64,000 bases of DNA from the NCBI GenBank assembly GCA_026705025.1, contig JAPPBN010000032.1:3818-67817 (forward strand). The letters run 5' to 3'. The notes below the pieces were generated by a model. The model ran no database searches and was not told the DNA's origin. It saw only the letters and a list, made by a program, of their open reading frames with translations. This DNA comes from Bin125 sp026705025 (GTDB lineage Bacteria; Chloroflexota; Dehalococcoidia; Bin125). Shown in pieces: positions 24,266-33,718 of this stretch (position 1 is its first letter; every line of letters starts with the position of its first letter). A program made the position numbers and the translations under genes.

Positions 24266-25231
24266 ATGCGGCAGTACATCATACGCCGACTCCTGCTGAT
24301 CATCCCCACGATGATCGGCGTGACGATGCTGGTCTCGCTGCTGACTCAGTTGCTGCCGGGGGACTTCATCGACGTCATGCTCGCCGATCACGTCGGCGCA
24401 GGCGAAGACAAGGAACGCATCCGCGCTCAATGGGAAGAGCAGCTCGGCTGGAACGATCCCTGGATCGTGCAGTACGGCAACTGGCTCTGGCGCGCGCTCC
24501 AGGGCGACCTCGGCACTTCGTTCATCGGCTCCTTCCAGACCGTGGTCGAAGAGATTGAGCACCGGGTGCCGGTCACGCTCGAGTTAGGAGTGCTCGCTCT
24601 CATTGTCGGAGTGGCGATCGCCCTGCCCGTCGGGATCATCTCGGCGATCAGACAGGATTCAGCGCTCGACTATGTGATCCGCGGAGGCGCGATTCTTGCG
24701 CTCTCCGTGCCCGGTTTCTGGCTGGCGGTACTCACGATTCGGATCATCTTCCCCGAGCTCGGCTTACCCCCGTTGCCGCTGATCTACCAGACGCCAGGCG
24801 AGAACTTGGCGGAGAACCTGCGTCAGCTCTACGTCCCGGCGATCATCCTCGGCATCGGCCTTGCCGGTCCCGTCATGCGCCTCACGCGAGGCGAGATGCT
24901 CGAGGTGCTGCGCCAAGACTACGTGCGGACCGCGCGCGCCAAAGGCCTGCAGGAGAACGCAGTCATCGTGCGCCACGCAATGCGCAACGCCCTGATCCCG
25001 GTCCTCACCCTGATCGGCCTCTCCGCTTCGATCCTGGTCGGCGGCTCGGTGATCATGGAGAGCATCTTCACGCTGCCCGGCATGGGCCTGCGTATGATTA
25101 CGGCGCTCAAGGACCGTGACATCCCCGTCGTGATGGGCATCATGGTCGTGATCGCGTTGGTCGTGATTCTCGCCAACCTCGTGATCGACATCGCCTATTC
25201 GCTCGTCGATCCGCGCATTCGCTACAACTGA
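24266..25231 (+). CDS. dppB: Peptide-type ABC transporter permease (DppB-like)
   Basis: A 321-residue permease with six predicted helices. MRQYIIRRLLLIIPTMIGVTMLVSLL is the typical first helix region of DppB, shown by RRLLLIIPTMIGVTMLV. The EAA loop lies around YVRTARAKGLQENAVIVRHA, and GGSVIMESIFTLPGMG follows as usual. ATG at 24266 is preferred over GTG at 24239 because it begins at the conserved N-terminus. It follows the binding protein and precedes the DppC-like gene, all plus strand. Confidence 0.92.
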   Translation: MRQYIIRRLLLIIPTMIGVTMLVSLLTQLLPGDFIDVMLADHVGAGEDKERIRAQWEEQLGWNDPWIVQYGNWLWRALQGDLGTSFIGSFQTVVEEIEHRVPVTLELGVLALIVGVAIALPVGIISAIRQDSALDYVIRGGAILALSVPGFWLAVLTIRIIFPELGLPPLPLIYQTPGENLAENLRQLYVPAIILGIGLAGPVMRLTRGEMLEVLRQDYVRTARAKGLQENAVIVRHAMRNALIPVLTLIGLSASILVGGSVIMESIFTLPGMGLRMITALKDRDIPVVMGIMVVIALVVILANLVIDIAYSLVDPRIRYN

Positions 25232-25291
25232 TCCGACCCGGCTGCTCGCTCCAAGCGCGCTGGTCACACGGATGACAGAGGGAGAACGCTG

Positions 25292-26716
25292 ATGTCAGAC
25301 GCGCAGGAGGCCGCCTCCGCCTTCGTCGTCCGCGACGACGGCGGGATCGCGAACTGGATCCGAGATCAGCTCCAACTCCTGATTGACCGCTCCGTCTCCA
25401 GCCCGCTCGGTTTTGTCACGGCCGTGGTCACGCTGATGTTCGCCGGCTCGGTCGGCTTCCTGATCGGCGTCGTCGTGATGCCATGGTGGATGTTCAAGCG
25501 CAAGAAGTACTTCGGCGCCTTCGGCGCGGTGATCCTGCTGGTCTGCGTGATCGTCGCCGCTACCGCGCCGATCATCCAGACCGTCGAACAGGACCCCAAC
25601 GCAATCCAGGTCGCTCCCTATGGCAAGGGCACGCTGGGCGATCGCTTCATTTCGCCCAACGCCGACCACGTCATGGGTACCGACAACCTTGGCCGCGACA
25701 TGGTCACCCGGATCGCCTATGGCACCGAGATCACCGTGTTGGTCGGGCTGGGCTCGGTCATCCTCACGGCCCTGCTCTCGACCGCTATCGGACTCGTCTC
25801 CGGATACTTCGCCGGGGCCGGGGCGAGTTGGAGGATGCACGCTCCCGGCTTCATTCTCGCCCTGCGGATCCCGCTGCCGGCCAGTCTGACCGGGCCGGGG
25901 CTGCTCTATGCCCTGCCGCGCATGATCGCCGGCCTGCCCCTCTGGTGGGTGCTCGCCTTACCCTTCGCCCTCCTCGTCCTGGCGCTGCAGCTGGCGCTCA
26001 AGATCATCGATGTCGGCAGCTTCGGACTGCTGACCGAGCCGCTCGATCAGTTGCAGAACGCCATCAGCAACACCTTGCCTTCGCGCAGCGGTCCGGTGCC
26101 CGACGTCGACATCGTGATTCAGCGCGTGGTCGATATCTGGAACGCCTTCCCGGCGATCTTCCTGATCCTCGCCGTGCTGGCCGTGCTCGGCACCGGCGGC
26201 GACGGCTTCTTCGGGCTCGGCTTCGGCCCCAACATCGGCCCGCAGGCGCAGATCGGCGACGAGTGGTTCTGGCAGGTATTCCCGCGCACCACGACCGTGA
26301 TCCTCACGATCGCCCTCGTCCTGGCCGCCGGCAACTCGCGGATCGTGCGCGGCGCCGTCTTCGCCACCCGCGCCGCCCAGTACGTCGAGGCCGCGCGCAC
26401 CCTCGGGGCATCCAACGTGCGCATCATGGTCGCCCACATCATGCCCAACATCATGGCCACGATCATCATCCTCGCCTCGCTCAACCTCGGCGCGGCCGTG
26501 CTGATTGAGGCGGCCATCTCCTTCCTCGGCTTCGGCATTCCGCCGCCCTTCCCCACCTGGGGACAGGACACCGGCGGCGTCTCGCTGTTCTACGCGACCG
26601 AGGCCTGGTGGCTCGGCGTCTTCCCCGGTCTCTCGATCGCGATCGCCGTGTTCGGCTTCAACATGATGGGCGACGCGCTGCGAGACATCCTCGACCCCCG
26701 GCTGCGCGGCACCTGA
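25292..26716 (+). CDS. dppC: Peptide-type ABC transporter permease (DppC-like) with large insertion
   Basis: A 474-residue permease, far longer than the roughly 300 residues usual for DppC. The conserved parts are HVMGTDNLGRDMVTRIAYGT (about residues 127-146), the EAA region YVEAARTLGASNVRIMVAHI and FLGFGIPPPFPTWG near the end. Between GLVSGYFAG and VVDIWNAFPAIFLIL there is about 100 residues of extra sequence with one or two more hydrophobic helices. The N-terminus also has an extra hydrophobic part. Ends of the operon show no DppD/DppF ATPases, which must be encoded elsewhere. Confidence 0.88.
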   Translation: MSDAQEAASAFVVRDDGGIANWIRDQLQLLIDRSVSSPLGFVTAVVTLMFAGSVGFLIGVVVMPWWMFKRKKYFGAFGAVILLVCVIVAATAPIIQTVEQDPNAIQVAPYGKGTLGDRFISPNADHVMGTDNLGRDMVTRIAYGTEITVLVGLGSVILTALLSTAIGLVSGYFAGAGASWRMHAPGFILALRIPLPASLTGPGLLYALPRMIAGLPLWWVLALPFALLVLALQLALKIIDVGSFGLLTEPLDQLQNAISNTLPSRSGPVPDVDIVIQRVVDIWNAFPAIFLILAVLAVLGTGGDGFFGLGFGPNIGPQAQIGDEWFWQVFPRTTTVILTIALVLAAGNSRIVRGAVFATRAAQYVEAARTLGASNVRIMVAHIMPNIMATIIILASLNLGAAVLIEAAISFLGFGIPPPFPTWGQDTGGVSLFYATEAWWLGVFPGLSIAIAVFGFNMMGDALRDILDPRLRGT

Positions 26717-26824
26717 GCCGAACCTCGGCCAGCCATCACCGAGGCCGTTCCCGGGCGGGGGCGGCCTCGTTCGTTGAGCGCCGCTGGCAGGGCGGAGGAG
26801 CGGCTGCCGCCACCCGCCGAGCGG

Positions 26825-28720
26825 CTACTTGCGGCCGAACTGCCGGAGGACGTCGTCGGACGAAATCTCGACCAGCGTTGGTCGGCCGTGCGGGCACGAA
26901 TGCGGATTGTCGCAGCGTTCGAGATCGCGCAGCAGAGCGGTCATCGCGGTCGGATCCAGTACCTGTCCGCGCCGCACCGAGCCATGACAGGCGGCCGAGG
27001 CCGCCGCCCGGTCGAAGCGCTCCGGTTCGCCGCCGGCCGGGTCCAGGTCGGCCAGCACGGACCGAACCAGCGCGTCGGCCCAGCCGGCTGCCCTGCCGGC
27101 CGCCAGCGTGGCGGGCAAGGCGCGCACGCGCAGCGTCCGTTCGCCAAACAGATCGGCCTCGAAGCCCAGCCTGAGCAACTCTTCTGCCGCTGCCGACCAG
27201 TGCGCCGACTCCTCAGCGTCGAGCGGCAGCAGGATCGGTTCCAGCAGCGGTTGACTGGCGTCCCGGCGCGGTCCGGCCGCGTCAGCCAGCAGGCGCTCGT
27301 ACATGACCCGCTCGTGCGCGCCATGCTGGTCGACCAGGACCAGGCCGCGTGGACCTTCGGCAATGATGAAGGTGCGGTGCAACTGTCCGACCATGCGCAG
27401 CGGCGGCAACGCCGGAGACGCCGCCGTTGCCGCGAACGCCGGCGCCAGGGGTGGCTCGGCGACCGCCTGCGTCCGCCAACTCCGGCCGGGCAGCGCCGTA
27501 CGCGGCTGCGCGCCCGGTTGCTCGAATCCCGCGGCCGGGTCGGGTGAGCGTTCACCTCCGGGTGCTGTTAGATCGTCGACCGCGGACTCAGCGGCGCCCG
27601 CGCCGTTCACTGATTGCGGGCCCGACGGCATCCGCAGGGGGATCGCCGAGCGCCGGCTGGCCAGCGCCTCGCGCAGCGTGCGCTGCAACAGCGAGAACGC
27701 GGCGCCGGGATCGCGCAGCTTGACCTCGGTCTTGGCCGGGTGAATGTTGACGTCCACCGCGTCCGGCGGCAGCCGCAGCCGAGCCACGACCAGGGGGAAC
27801 TCACCCGCTCCGAGCCAGTCGCGATAGGCCTCCTGCACCGCGTACGAGAGCCGCCGATCGTGCACTGGTCGCCCGTTGACGAACAGCCGGATCCGCTCCC
27901 GGCTGCGCCGCGCATCCTGCGGCGCGCCGGCGATCCCGTCCAGCGCCAGCTCGGATCGCTCAGACCGGGCGTCGATCCAGATCCCGCGTTCGGCCGCATC
28001 CGGGCTAAAGACCGCGGCCGCAGCCTCGCGCAGCGCCGCCTCCCGCCCCGGTCCCGCGCCCGCGTCGTGGGCCAGCGGCGTACGAGTCTCCATCCGCACC
28101 CGCAGCGAGCGATCGGGCTGGGCCAGTAGCGCATCCGAACTGACTCGCAGGAGCGCCGCGCGCTCGGCCCGCGCCCCGGCCAGGAAGGCCCGGCGGGCGG
28201 GCTGACCGGCGAACAGATCGAATACCTCCACCGAGGTCCCCACGGCGCGCGCCGCTGGCCGCGGCGCCGCCGCCGCGCCAGCGGCGAACTCGATCAGACT
28301 GGCCGCATCCTCGGCCGCGCTGCGTGTCGTCAACCGCAGCCGGCCGGCCGCCGCGGCGATCGCGGGCAGCGCCTCGCCGCGGAATCCGTAACTGTCCAGC
28401 CGGCCGAGATCGTCCACCGTGGCCAGCTTGGAGGTCGCGTGCCGGCTGAAGGCCAACGGCAACTCGGCCGCGCGAATGCCTCGGCCGTCGTCGTGCACGG
28501 CGATCCGCTCGCGGCCGGCCGCCTCAATCTCGACCGATATCCGCCCGGCGCCGGCATCGAGCGCGTTCTCCAGCAGTTCCTTGAGTACGGCCGCCGGCCG
28601 CTCGATCACCTCGCCCGCCGCGATTTGGGCCGCCACCAGCTCGGGCAGCTGACGGATCGGACGCCGCGCGTCGGTGTTCGACCCAGCGGACGCCGCGAGC
28701 GGTGTTTGGGAGCGACTCAT
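26825..28720 (-). CDS. mutL: DNA mismatch repair protein MutL
   Basis: A 631-residue MutL. The N-terminal GHKL ATPase shows ELLENALDAGA, DDGRGI and GFRGEALPAIA. The C-terminal dimerisation and endonuclease domain has DQHGAHERVMYE, a form of the DQHA(x)2E(x)4E metal motif with Gly in place of Ala, plus ACHGSVRRGQ and CPHGRPT. These indicate a nicking MutL, as expected in bacteria without MutH. The middle is a variable Ala/Pro/Arg-rich linker. The start ATG overlaps the mutS stop by 4 nt, so it is coupled to mutS. Confidence 0.95.
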   Translation of the reverse strand: MSRSQTPLAASAGSNTDARRPIRQLPELVAAQIAAGEVIERPAAVLKELLENALDAGAGRISVEIEAAGRERIAVHDDGRGIRAAELPLAFSRHATSKLATVDDLGRLDSYGFRGEALPAIAAAAGRLRLTTRSAAEDAASLIEFAAGAAAAPRPAARAVGTSVEVFDLFAGQPARRAFLAGARAERAALLRVSSDALLAQPDRSLRVRMETRTPLAHDAGAGPGREAALREAAAAVFSPDAAERGIWIDARSERSELALDGIAGAPQDARRSRERIRLFVNGRPVHDRRLSYAVQEAYRDWLGAGEFPLVVARLRLPPDAVDVNIHPAKTEVKLRDPGAAFSLLQRTLREALASRRSAIPLRMPSGPQSVNGAGAAESAVDDLTAPGGERSPDPAAGFEQPGAQPRTALPGRSWRTQAVAEPPLAPAFAATAASPALPPLRMVGQLHRTFIIAEGPRGLVLVDQHGAHERVMYERLLADAAGPRRDASQPLLEPILLPLDAEESAHWSAAAEELLRLGFEADLFGERTLRVRALPATLAAGRAAGWADALVRSVLADLDPAGGEPERFDRAAASAACHGSVRRGQVLDPTAMTALLRDLERCDNPHSCPHGRPTLVEISSDDVLRQFGRK

Positions 28721-31563
28721 GATCCTGCCTCCGCCCTGCGGGCCGGGCGCTCGGGCTGCAGACCGCGCAGCTCGGCTCGGGCCTGCTCGCGCAGCGCGTA
28801 GAGCGCCGAGATCGCCTCCAGGGGCGTGATCCCGTCGACATCGACATCGGCCAGATCGTGCAGCAGCGGATGCGCGGCTGGTGGAGCGGGCGGCATCAGC
28901 ATCAGCTGCGGCGCTCGCTCCCCGGCATCGCCCGTCGCCCTGCCCTGCGGCCGTTCCAGCTGCTCGAGCAACTCCCGCGCCCGTGCGACCACCGCGGCCG
29001 GAAGCCCGGCCTGAGCCGCAACATGCACGCCGTACGAGCGGTCGGCGGCGCCGGGCGTGATCCGGTAGAGGAACTCGATCCGGCCCGCCTCGGTCTCCTC
29101 GACCTGGACGGCGGCGTTGGCCACCCGCGGCAGCCGGCCGGCGAGCGCGGTGAGCTCATGGAAGTGGGTCGCGAAGAGCGTCCGCGGCCCGCGCTCGGAG
29201 CGCGGCGGAGCAGATGCTGTGCGCGCGTCCGGGCAAGCCGCCGCCGGACCGCCGCCCAGTGCCTCGGCCACCGCCTGCGCGATCGCCAACCCGTCCCACG
29301 TGGATGTCCCGCGGCCGATCTCGTCCAGCAGCACCAGCGATCGATCCGTGGCCCCGTGCAGCAGGTGCGCCGTCTCCAGCATCTCAACCATGAACGTCGA
29401 GCGGCCCCGGGCCAGCTCGTCATGCGCGCCGACTCGGGCGAAAATCCGGTCGACCAGCCCGACCCGCGCCCGCTCGGCCGGCACAAAAGATCCGGCCTGG
29501 GCGAGAATCACGATCAAGGCGGCCTGCCGCAGATAGGTCGATTTGCCGGCCATGTTCGGCCCCGTGACCAGCAGCAGCTGCGGCGCGTGTTGGCCGTCGT
29601 CAGCCAGACGCAGGTCGTTGGGCACGAACCCGCCCTGGGCCGCCGCCGCCTCAACGATCGGGTGACGGCCGGCGGTGATGTCGAGGACGCCGGAGTGTTC
29701 CAGGCTAGGCCGGCTCCAGGCCCGTTCGGCCGCCACCGCGGCCAACGACGCGGCCGCGTCGAGCCGGGCCAGGGCGCCGGCGGCCCGGCGGACCGTCTCC
29801 GCCTGCGCCACGAGGGAGCGGCGCAGGCGCTCAACACAGTCCCGCTCGGCCTGTTCGAGCCGCTCCTCGGCCGCCTGCAGTTCGGTTTCAATCCGGCGCA
29901 ACCCGGGCTCGGAGAAGCGTTCGCGATCGCGCAGCGACTGGCGCCGCTCCCACGCCTCCGGCGCCCGTCCGGCGACCGATCGGGTCAGCTCGATGTGATA
30001 GCCGAAGGTCCGGTGATAGCCGATTCTGAGCGATTCGATGCCCGACTGCTCGCGCAGTTCGCGCTCGCGCGCGGCCATCAGTTCGCGCGCGGCCGCGCTC
30101 GCCGCGCGGGCGGAGTCGACCTCGGGGTCGACGCCGGCCCGGACCACGCCGCCGCCCACACCGCCGCCAGCTTCCGCAGGGCGCTCCTCCAGGGACGCGT
30201 CAATCCGCTCAGCTGCAGCCGGCGCCGGGGCCAGCTGCCCGGCCAGGCGTTCCAGCGCCGGGCTCGCGCTGCCCGCGGTCGACTCCTCGATCGTCGCCGC
30301 CAGATCCACCGCGGCGATCAGTCCGCGCGCCAGCCGCGCCAGTTCGGCCGCCGAGGCGACCCCGGATGAGGCGCGGCCAAACAGGCGCTCGAGGTCGGCG
30401 GCGCCGCGCAGTTGCGCGGCCAGCGCGCGCCGCAGGGCCGGCCGCCGGACCAGCGCCTCGACCCGGTCCAGCCGTCGTTCGATTCGCTCCAGCTCGAGCA
30501 GCGGCGAGGCCACCGCCGCCCGCAGCCAGCGCCGGCCCGGGGCGCTGCCGCATCGGTCGATCACTTCCAGCAGCGTCTGCGCTCCCGCGTCCGCGGCCGC
30601 CGCCGAACCCCTCGTTGAGCCAGCCGCCGAGCCCGGCGCGGTCACGCCCAGCGCGCGCTCGGTTGCCCGGTCCCACTGCAGGTAGGCCTCAGTCTCGAAC
30701 CAGCGCGGCGCCGACAGATGCGGCAGCGCGCGCGGCTGCGCTGCCCCCGTCGTCTCGTCGGTCGTTTCATCGCCCAGATCATCAACCGGGGCACCGTTCG
30801 CCGGCAGCGCCCGGCGCAGGTAGCCGATCAGCGCGCCCAGCGCGCCCAGGGCGGTGTCCCCGCGTTCGCCCTCCAGTCCCAGCGCCGCCGCCGGCGCGCC
30901 ATATTGCTCCTCGAGCGCCCGCCTGGCTGTGTCGCCGCGGAACTCCGAATCCGGCCGGCGGGTCAGCGCCAGATCGACCAGATCGATCAGTGGCGCCTCG
31001 CTGCCTTCTCCGATCAGCAACTCGCGCGCGCCCAGCCGCTCGAGCAGGTCGGCCGCGCGTTGCCAGAGCGCCGCGTCCTCTTCGAGCTGGCCGTCCAGTT
31101 CGGCCACGTGGCAGGCGCCGGTCGTGATGTCGGCCACGGCGACCCCCAGACGGAGCCGGCGCCGCTCACGGCGCACGGCGACCGCGGCGCAGGCCGAGGC
31201 CTGGCCCGCCTCGAGCAACGCCGGTTCCAGCGCGGTCCCGGGCGACACCACCCGCACGACTCCCCGCTTGACCAGCCCCTTCGCCGCCCGCGGCTGTTCC
31301 AGCTGCTCGCAGATCGCCACCCGGTGCCCCTGCGCGACGAGCCGCGTCAGATGCTGCTCGACCGAGCGCACCGGCACGCCGGCCAAGGGCGAACGCAGGC
31401 CGCCGCCCATCGGCTTCGAGGTCAGGGCAATGTCCAGCGCCTCGGACACGACCTTCGCGTCCTCGTCAAAAGTCTCGTAAAAGTCGCCCAGGCGGAAGAG
31501 CAGGATCGCATCCGGATGGCGGGCCTTGAGATCGAGATACTGCCGTCGAACCGGTGTGACCAT
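28717..31563 (-). CDS. mutS: DNA mismatch repair protein MutS
   Basis: A 948-residue MutS1. The mismatch-binding domain starts near the N-terminus, with DAILLFRLGDFYETFDEDA containing the Phe-x-Glu mismatch-probing motif region. The ATPase shows GPNMAGKSTYLRQ (Walker A), LVLLDEIGRGTSTWDG (Walker B and signature) and LFATHFHELTAL. It is somewhat longer than many MutS proteins, mainly through Ala/Arg-rich stretches in the middle and an insertion before the HFHEL motif. It precedes mutL in a two-gene operon on the minus strand. Confidence 0.96.
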   Translation of the reverse strand: MVTPVRRQYLDLKARHPDAILLFRLGDFYETFDEDAKVVSEALDIALTSKPMGGGLRSPLAGVPVRSVEQHLTRLVAQGHRVAICEQLEQPRAAKGLVKRGVVRVVSPGTALEPALLEAGQASACAAVAVRRERRRLRLGVAVADITTGACHVAELDGQLEEDAALWQRAADLLERLGARELLIGEGSEAPLIDLVDLALTRRPDSEFRGDTARRALEEQYGAPAAALGLEGERGDTALGALGALIGYLRRALPANGAPVDDLGDETTDETTGAAQPRALPHLSAPRWFETEAYLQWDRATERALGVTAPGSAAGSTRGSAAAADAGAQTLLEVIDRCGSAPGRRWLRAAVASPLLELERIERRLDRVEALVRRPALRRALAAQLRGAADLERLFGRASSGVASAAELARLARGLIAAVDLAATIEESTAGSASPALERLAGQLAPAPAAAERIDASLEERPAEAGGGVGGGVVRAGVDPEVDSARAASAAARELMAARERELREQSGIESLRIGYHRTFGYHIELTRSVAGRAPEAWERRQSLRDRERFSEPGLRRIETELQAAEERLEQAERDCVERLRRSLVAQAETVRRAAGALARLDAAASLAAVAAERAWSRPSLEHSGVLDITAGRHPIVEAAAAQGGFVPNDLRLADDGQHAPQLLLVTGPNMAGKSTYLRQAALIVILAQAGSFVPAERARVGLVDRIFARVGAHDELARGRSTFMVEMLETAHLLHGATDRSLVLLDEIGRGTSTWDGLAIAQAVAEALGGGPAAACPDARTASAPPRSERGPRTLFATHFHELTALAGRLPRVANAAVQVEETEAGRIEFLYRITPGAADRSYGVHVAAQAGLPAAVVARARELLEQLERPQGRATGDAGERAPQLMLMPPAPPAAHPLLHDLADVDVDGITPLEAISALYALREQARAELRGLQPERPARRAEAGS

Positions 31564-31573
31564 GCCTGTATGT

Positions 31574-31589
31574 TACACGCTTCCGTGTA
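31574..31589 (-). promoter_or_regulatory. Dyad TACACG-N4-CGTGTA just upstream of mutS
   Basis: A perfect 6-bp inverted repeat with a 4-nt centre lies about 10 nt upstream of the mutS ATG, where it would overlap the ribosome-binding region or a leader. It is operator-like. No known regulator is matched. Confidence 0.4.
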
Positions 31590-31690
31590 TCCTCGTCACC
31601 CGCTTCGGGGCAACCGCTCAGGCAGTTTATCAATTGGGGTTCGAATACGGAACCGCGTCAGTCCGGTTCGGGCGAGGCTGATGCCCCAGC

Positions 31691-31745
31691 GTGGACAGTG
31701 CGTGGACAGTGCGTGGACAGTGCGTGGACAGTTGGTGGACATGCC
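31691..31745. repeat. Five 11-bp direct repeats (GTGGACAGTGC type)
   Basis: Three exact GTGGACAGTGC units are followed by GTGGACAGTTG and GTGGACATGCC, giving iteron-like spacing of 11 bp, about one helical turn. The array lies in the 214-bp spacer between the end of the NuoF-like gene and the start of mutS, both minus strand. Confidence 0.8.
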
Positions 31746-31777
31746 GGCTCGGCGGTCGGCCCCGTCGTCAACCGTGC

Positions 31778-33718
31778 TCAGACCACCGAGAGTGTGGTCA
31801 GGAACCGGTCTTCGACCCGGATCGCCTCGGGCGCCACCTCGCGGCAGACATCGCAATGGATGCAGCGCGGCTGATCGATCTGCCAGTCGCCCAGGGCTGC
31901 GGCCTGCTCGCCGCCGTCTTGCCCCTCTTCGGGGTCGTCATCGGCCTCGACCGGTGCCCGCTCGATGCAGGCGGTCGGGCAGAGCGCCGCCGCCTCCTCC
32001 AGGCGCGGATCGGACGGATCGGCGATCAGGTAGCGGGTCAGCCCCGGCGCGACCCGGGCCGGATCGCGCTTCTCGTCGATGTGCGTGTCCAGCTCATCGC
32101 GGAAGTAGTTGACCAGTCCGCGCACCGCGTACGGCGTGAACTGGCCGTGCAGACAGTTGGCGTTCTGCAGCGTCTTGTCGATCGCCCCGATCCGATCAAG
32201 ATCCTCCAGCCGGCCGTCGCCGTGCATGATCCGCTCCAGCACCTCGACCAGCCGTTGCGACCCGCCGTGACAGGTCGTGCAGCGGCCGCAGGATTCGTCC
32301 TCGCAGAACTCGGAGAAATACTTGGTCAGGTCGACCGCCGAGGCGCGTTCGTCGAACAGGATCAGCCCGCCCGAGCCCAGCAGTACGCCGCGCTCGGTGA
32401 AGGGTGGGCGCTCCAGCTTGAGGCCCAGGTCCGAGGCCGGCAGGAGGCCGCCCAGGGGACCGCCCGGCTGGATGCCCTTGGGCGTGTGACCGTCGGGCGG
32501 GCCGCCGCCGCAGCCGAGCAGGAGTTCGTCCATGCCCATGCCGAAGGGCACCTCGAGGATGCCCGGCCGCTCGAGCGCGCCCGAGATCGAGAACATCTTC
32601 GTGCCCGGGTCCGATTCCGTCCCGAACTGCCGGTACCAGGCGTCGCCGTGCTGCACGATCAGGGGCACGTTAGCGTAGGTTTCGGTGTTGTTGACGTTGG
32701 ACGGCTCGGAGAACACGCCCTGCTGGGCCGGGAAGGGCGGACGGATCTTGGGCATGCCGCGGATCCCCTCGACCGACGCAATCAGTCCGGTTTCCTCGCC
32801 GCAGACGTACGATCCGGCGCCCCGGGTGATCTCGAGATCGAAGTCGAAGCCAGAGCCGAAGATGTCGGAGCCCAGCAGCCCGCGTTCGCGCGCCTGATCG
32901 AGCGCCAGCTGCATTCGCTCGATCGACAGGGGGTACTCGTCGCGAATGTAGATGAACCCGTAATCGGCGCCGGTCGCCTTCCCCGCGATGGCCATGCCCT
33001 CGATCACCAGATGCGGGTCCGACTCCATCAACACGCGATTGACGAAGGCGCCCGGGTCGCCTTCGTCCGCGTTGCAGACCAGGTACTTGGTCGGGCCCGG
33101 CGCGCCAAGCAGGAACTTCCACTTCTGTCCGGCGGGAAACCCGCCGCCGCCGCGGCCGCCCACGCCGGCCGACAGCACGAGGTCGCAGATCGCCATCGGC
33201 TCCATCGCCACCGCCCGGTCCAGCGCCTCGTAGGCGCCCTCGGCAATGGCTTCGTCAATCGATTCCGGGTCGATCAGGCCCATCACCCGCATTAGCCGCC
33301 GCTCCTGCGGCCCCCAGAAGGGATGATCGATCAGGGACGGAATGCCCGGCGTCGGCGTGCGCGCGCCGATCAGCCACCGGGCCGCATCCTCGGCCGGGTG
33401 ATCGCCCAGCGCGGCCGCGAGAAACTCGGCCGCGTCCTCCGGTCTGACCGGCCCATAGACCACCGCGCCGCCGCCCACCCCATCCGGCCGTTCCACCTCG
33501 ACCACCGGCTCCAGCCAGGACAGTCCCAGAGTGCCCACCCGCATCAGGTCGGCGCCGCGCTCGGCCGCGAGCGGCTCCAACGCCTCCCAGAGCCGATCCG
33601 CCTCCGCCGCGATCGAGGAGGTCGACAGGTCAACCCGGATCAACGGGCGCGAGGGGCTGCGCCGCGGCGCAGCGGCCAGTTCGGCGGCTTCGCGCAGTTC
33701 TTCGTAGGCGCTACTCAT
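31778..33718 (-). CDS. nuoF: NuoF/FdsB-like NADH-binding flavoprotein subunit
   Basis: A 646-residue protein. An N-terminal thioredoxin-like segment (about 1-115) lacks cluster cysteines. The NuoF core has the NADH site GGRGGGGFPAGQKW, the FMN site CNADEGDPGAFVNR and GAGSYVCGEETGLIASVEG. An SLBB part follows, then the 4Fe-4S motif ESCGRCTTC with a distal Cys at NANCLHG. A C-terminal extension holds CPTAC and CIHCDVCREVAP, enough for one more 4Fe-4S cluster, as the usual fourth Cys of the second motif is Ala. Such subunits feed NADH electrons to or from hydrogenase, formate dehydrogenase or complex I. No catalytic partner is adjacent. Confidence 0.88.
   Translation of the reverse strand: MSSAYEELREAAELAAAPRRSPSRPLIRVDLSTSSIAAEADRLWEALEPLAAERGADLMRVGTLGLSWLEPVVEVERPDGVGGGAVVYGPVRPEDAAEFLAAALGDHPAEDAARWLIGARTPTPGIPSLIDHPFWGPQERRLMRVMGLIDPESIDEAIAEGAYEALDRAVAMEPMAICDLVLSAGVGGRGGGGFPAGQKWKFLLGAPGPTKYLVCNADEGDPGAFVNRVLMESDPHLVIEGMAIAGKATGADYGFIYIRDEYPLSIERMQLALDQARERGLLGSDIFGSGFDFDLEITRGAGSYVCGEETGLIASVEGIRGMPKIRPPFPAQQGVFSEPSNVNNTETYANVPLIVQHGDAWYRQFGTESDPGTKMFSISGALERPGILEVPFGMGMDELLLGCGGGPPDGHTPKGIQPGGPLGGLLPASDLGLKLERPPFTERGVLLGSGGLILFDERASAVDLTKYFSEFCEDESCGRCTTCHGGSQRLVEVLERIMHGDGRLEDLDRIGAIDKTLQNANCLHGQFTPYAVRGLVNYFRDELDTHIDEKRDPARVAPGLTRYLIADPSDPRLEEAAALCPTACIERAPVEADDDPEEGQDGGEQAAALGDWQIDQPRCIHCDVCREVAPEAIRVEDRFLTTLSVV

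Noticed and set aside
28858..30369. 503-residue plus-strand frame across mutS
   Set aside because: Antisense shadow. The mutS reading is complete with all ATPase motifs.
31630..31660. tRNA T-arm-like GGGGTTCGAATACGG
   Set aside because: The arms flanking TTCGAAT do not pair and no acceptor or anticodon stem is found.
31691..31745. CRISPR array
   Set aside because: Repeats are contiguous 11-mers without spacers, and no cas genes are present.
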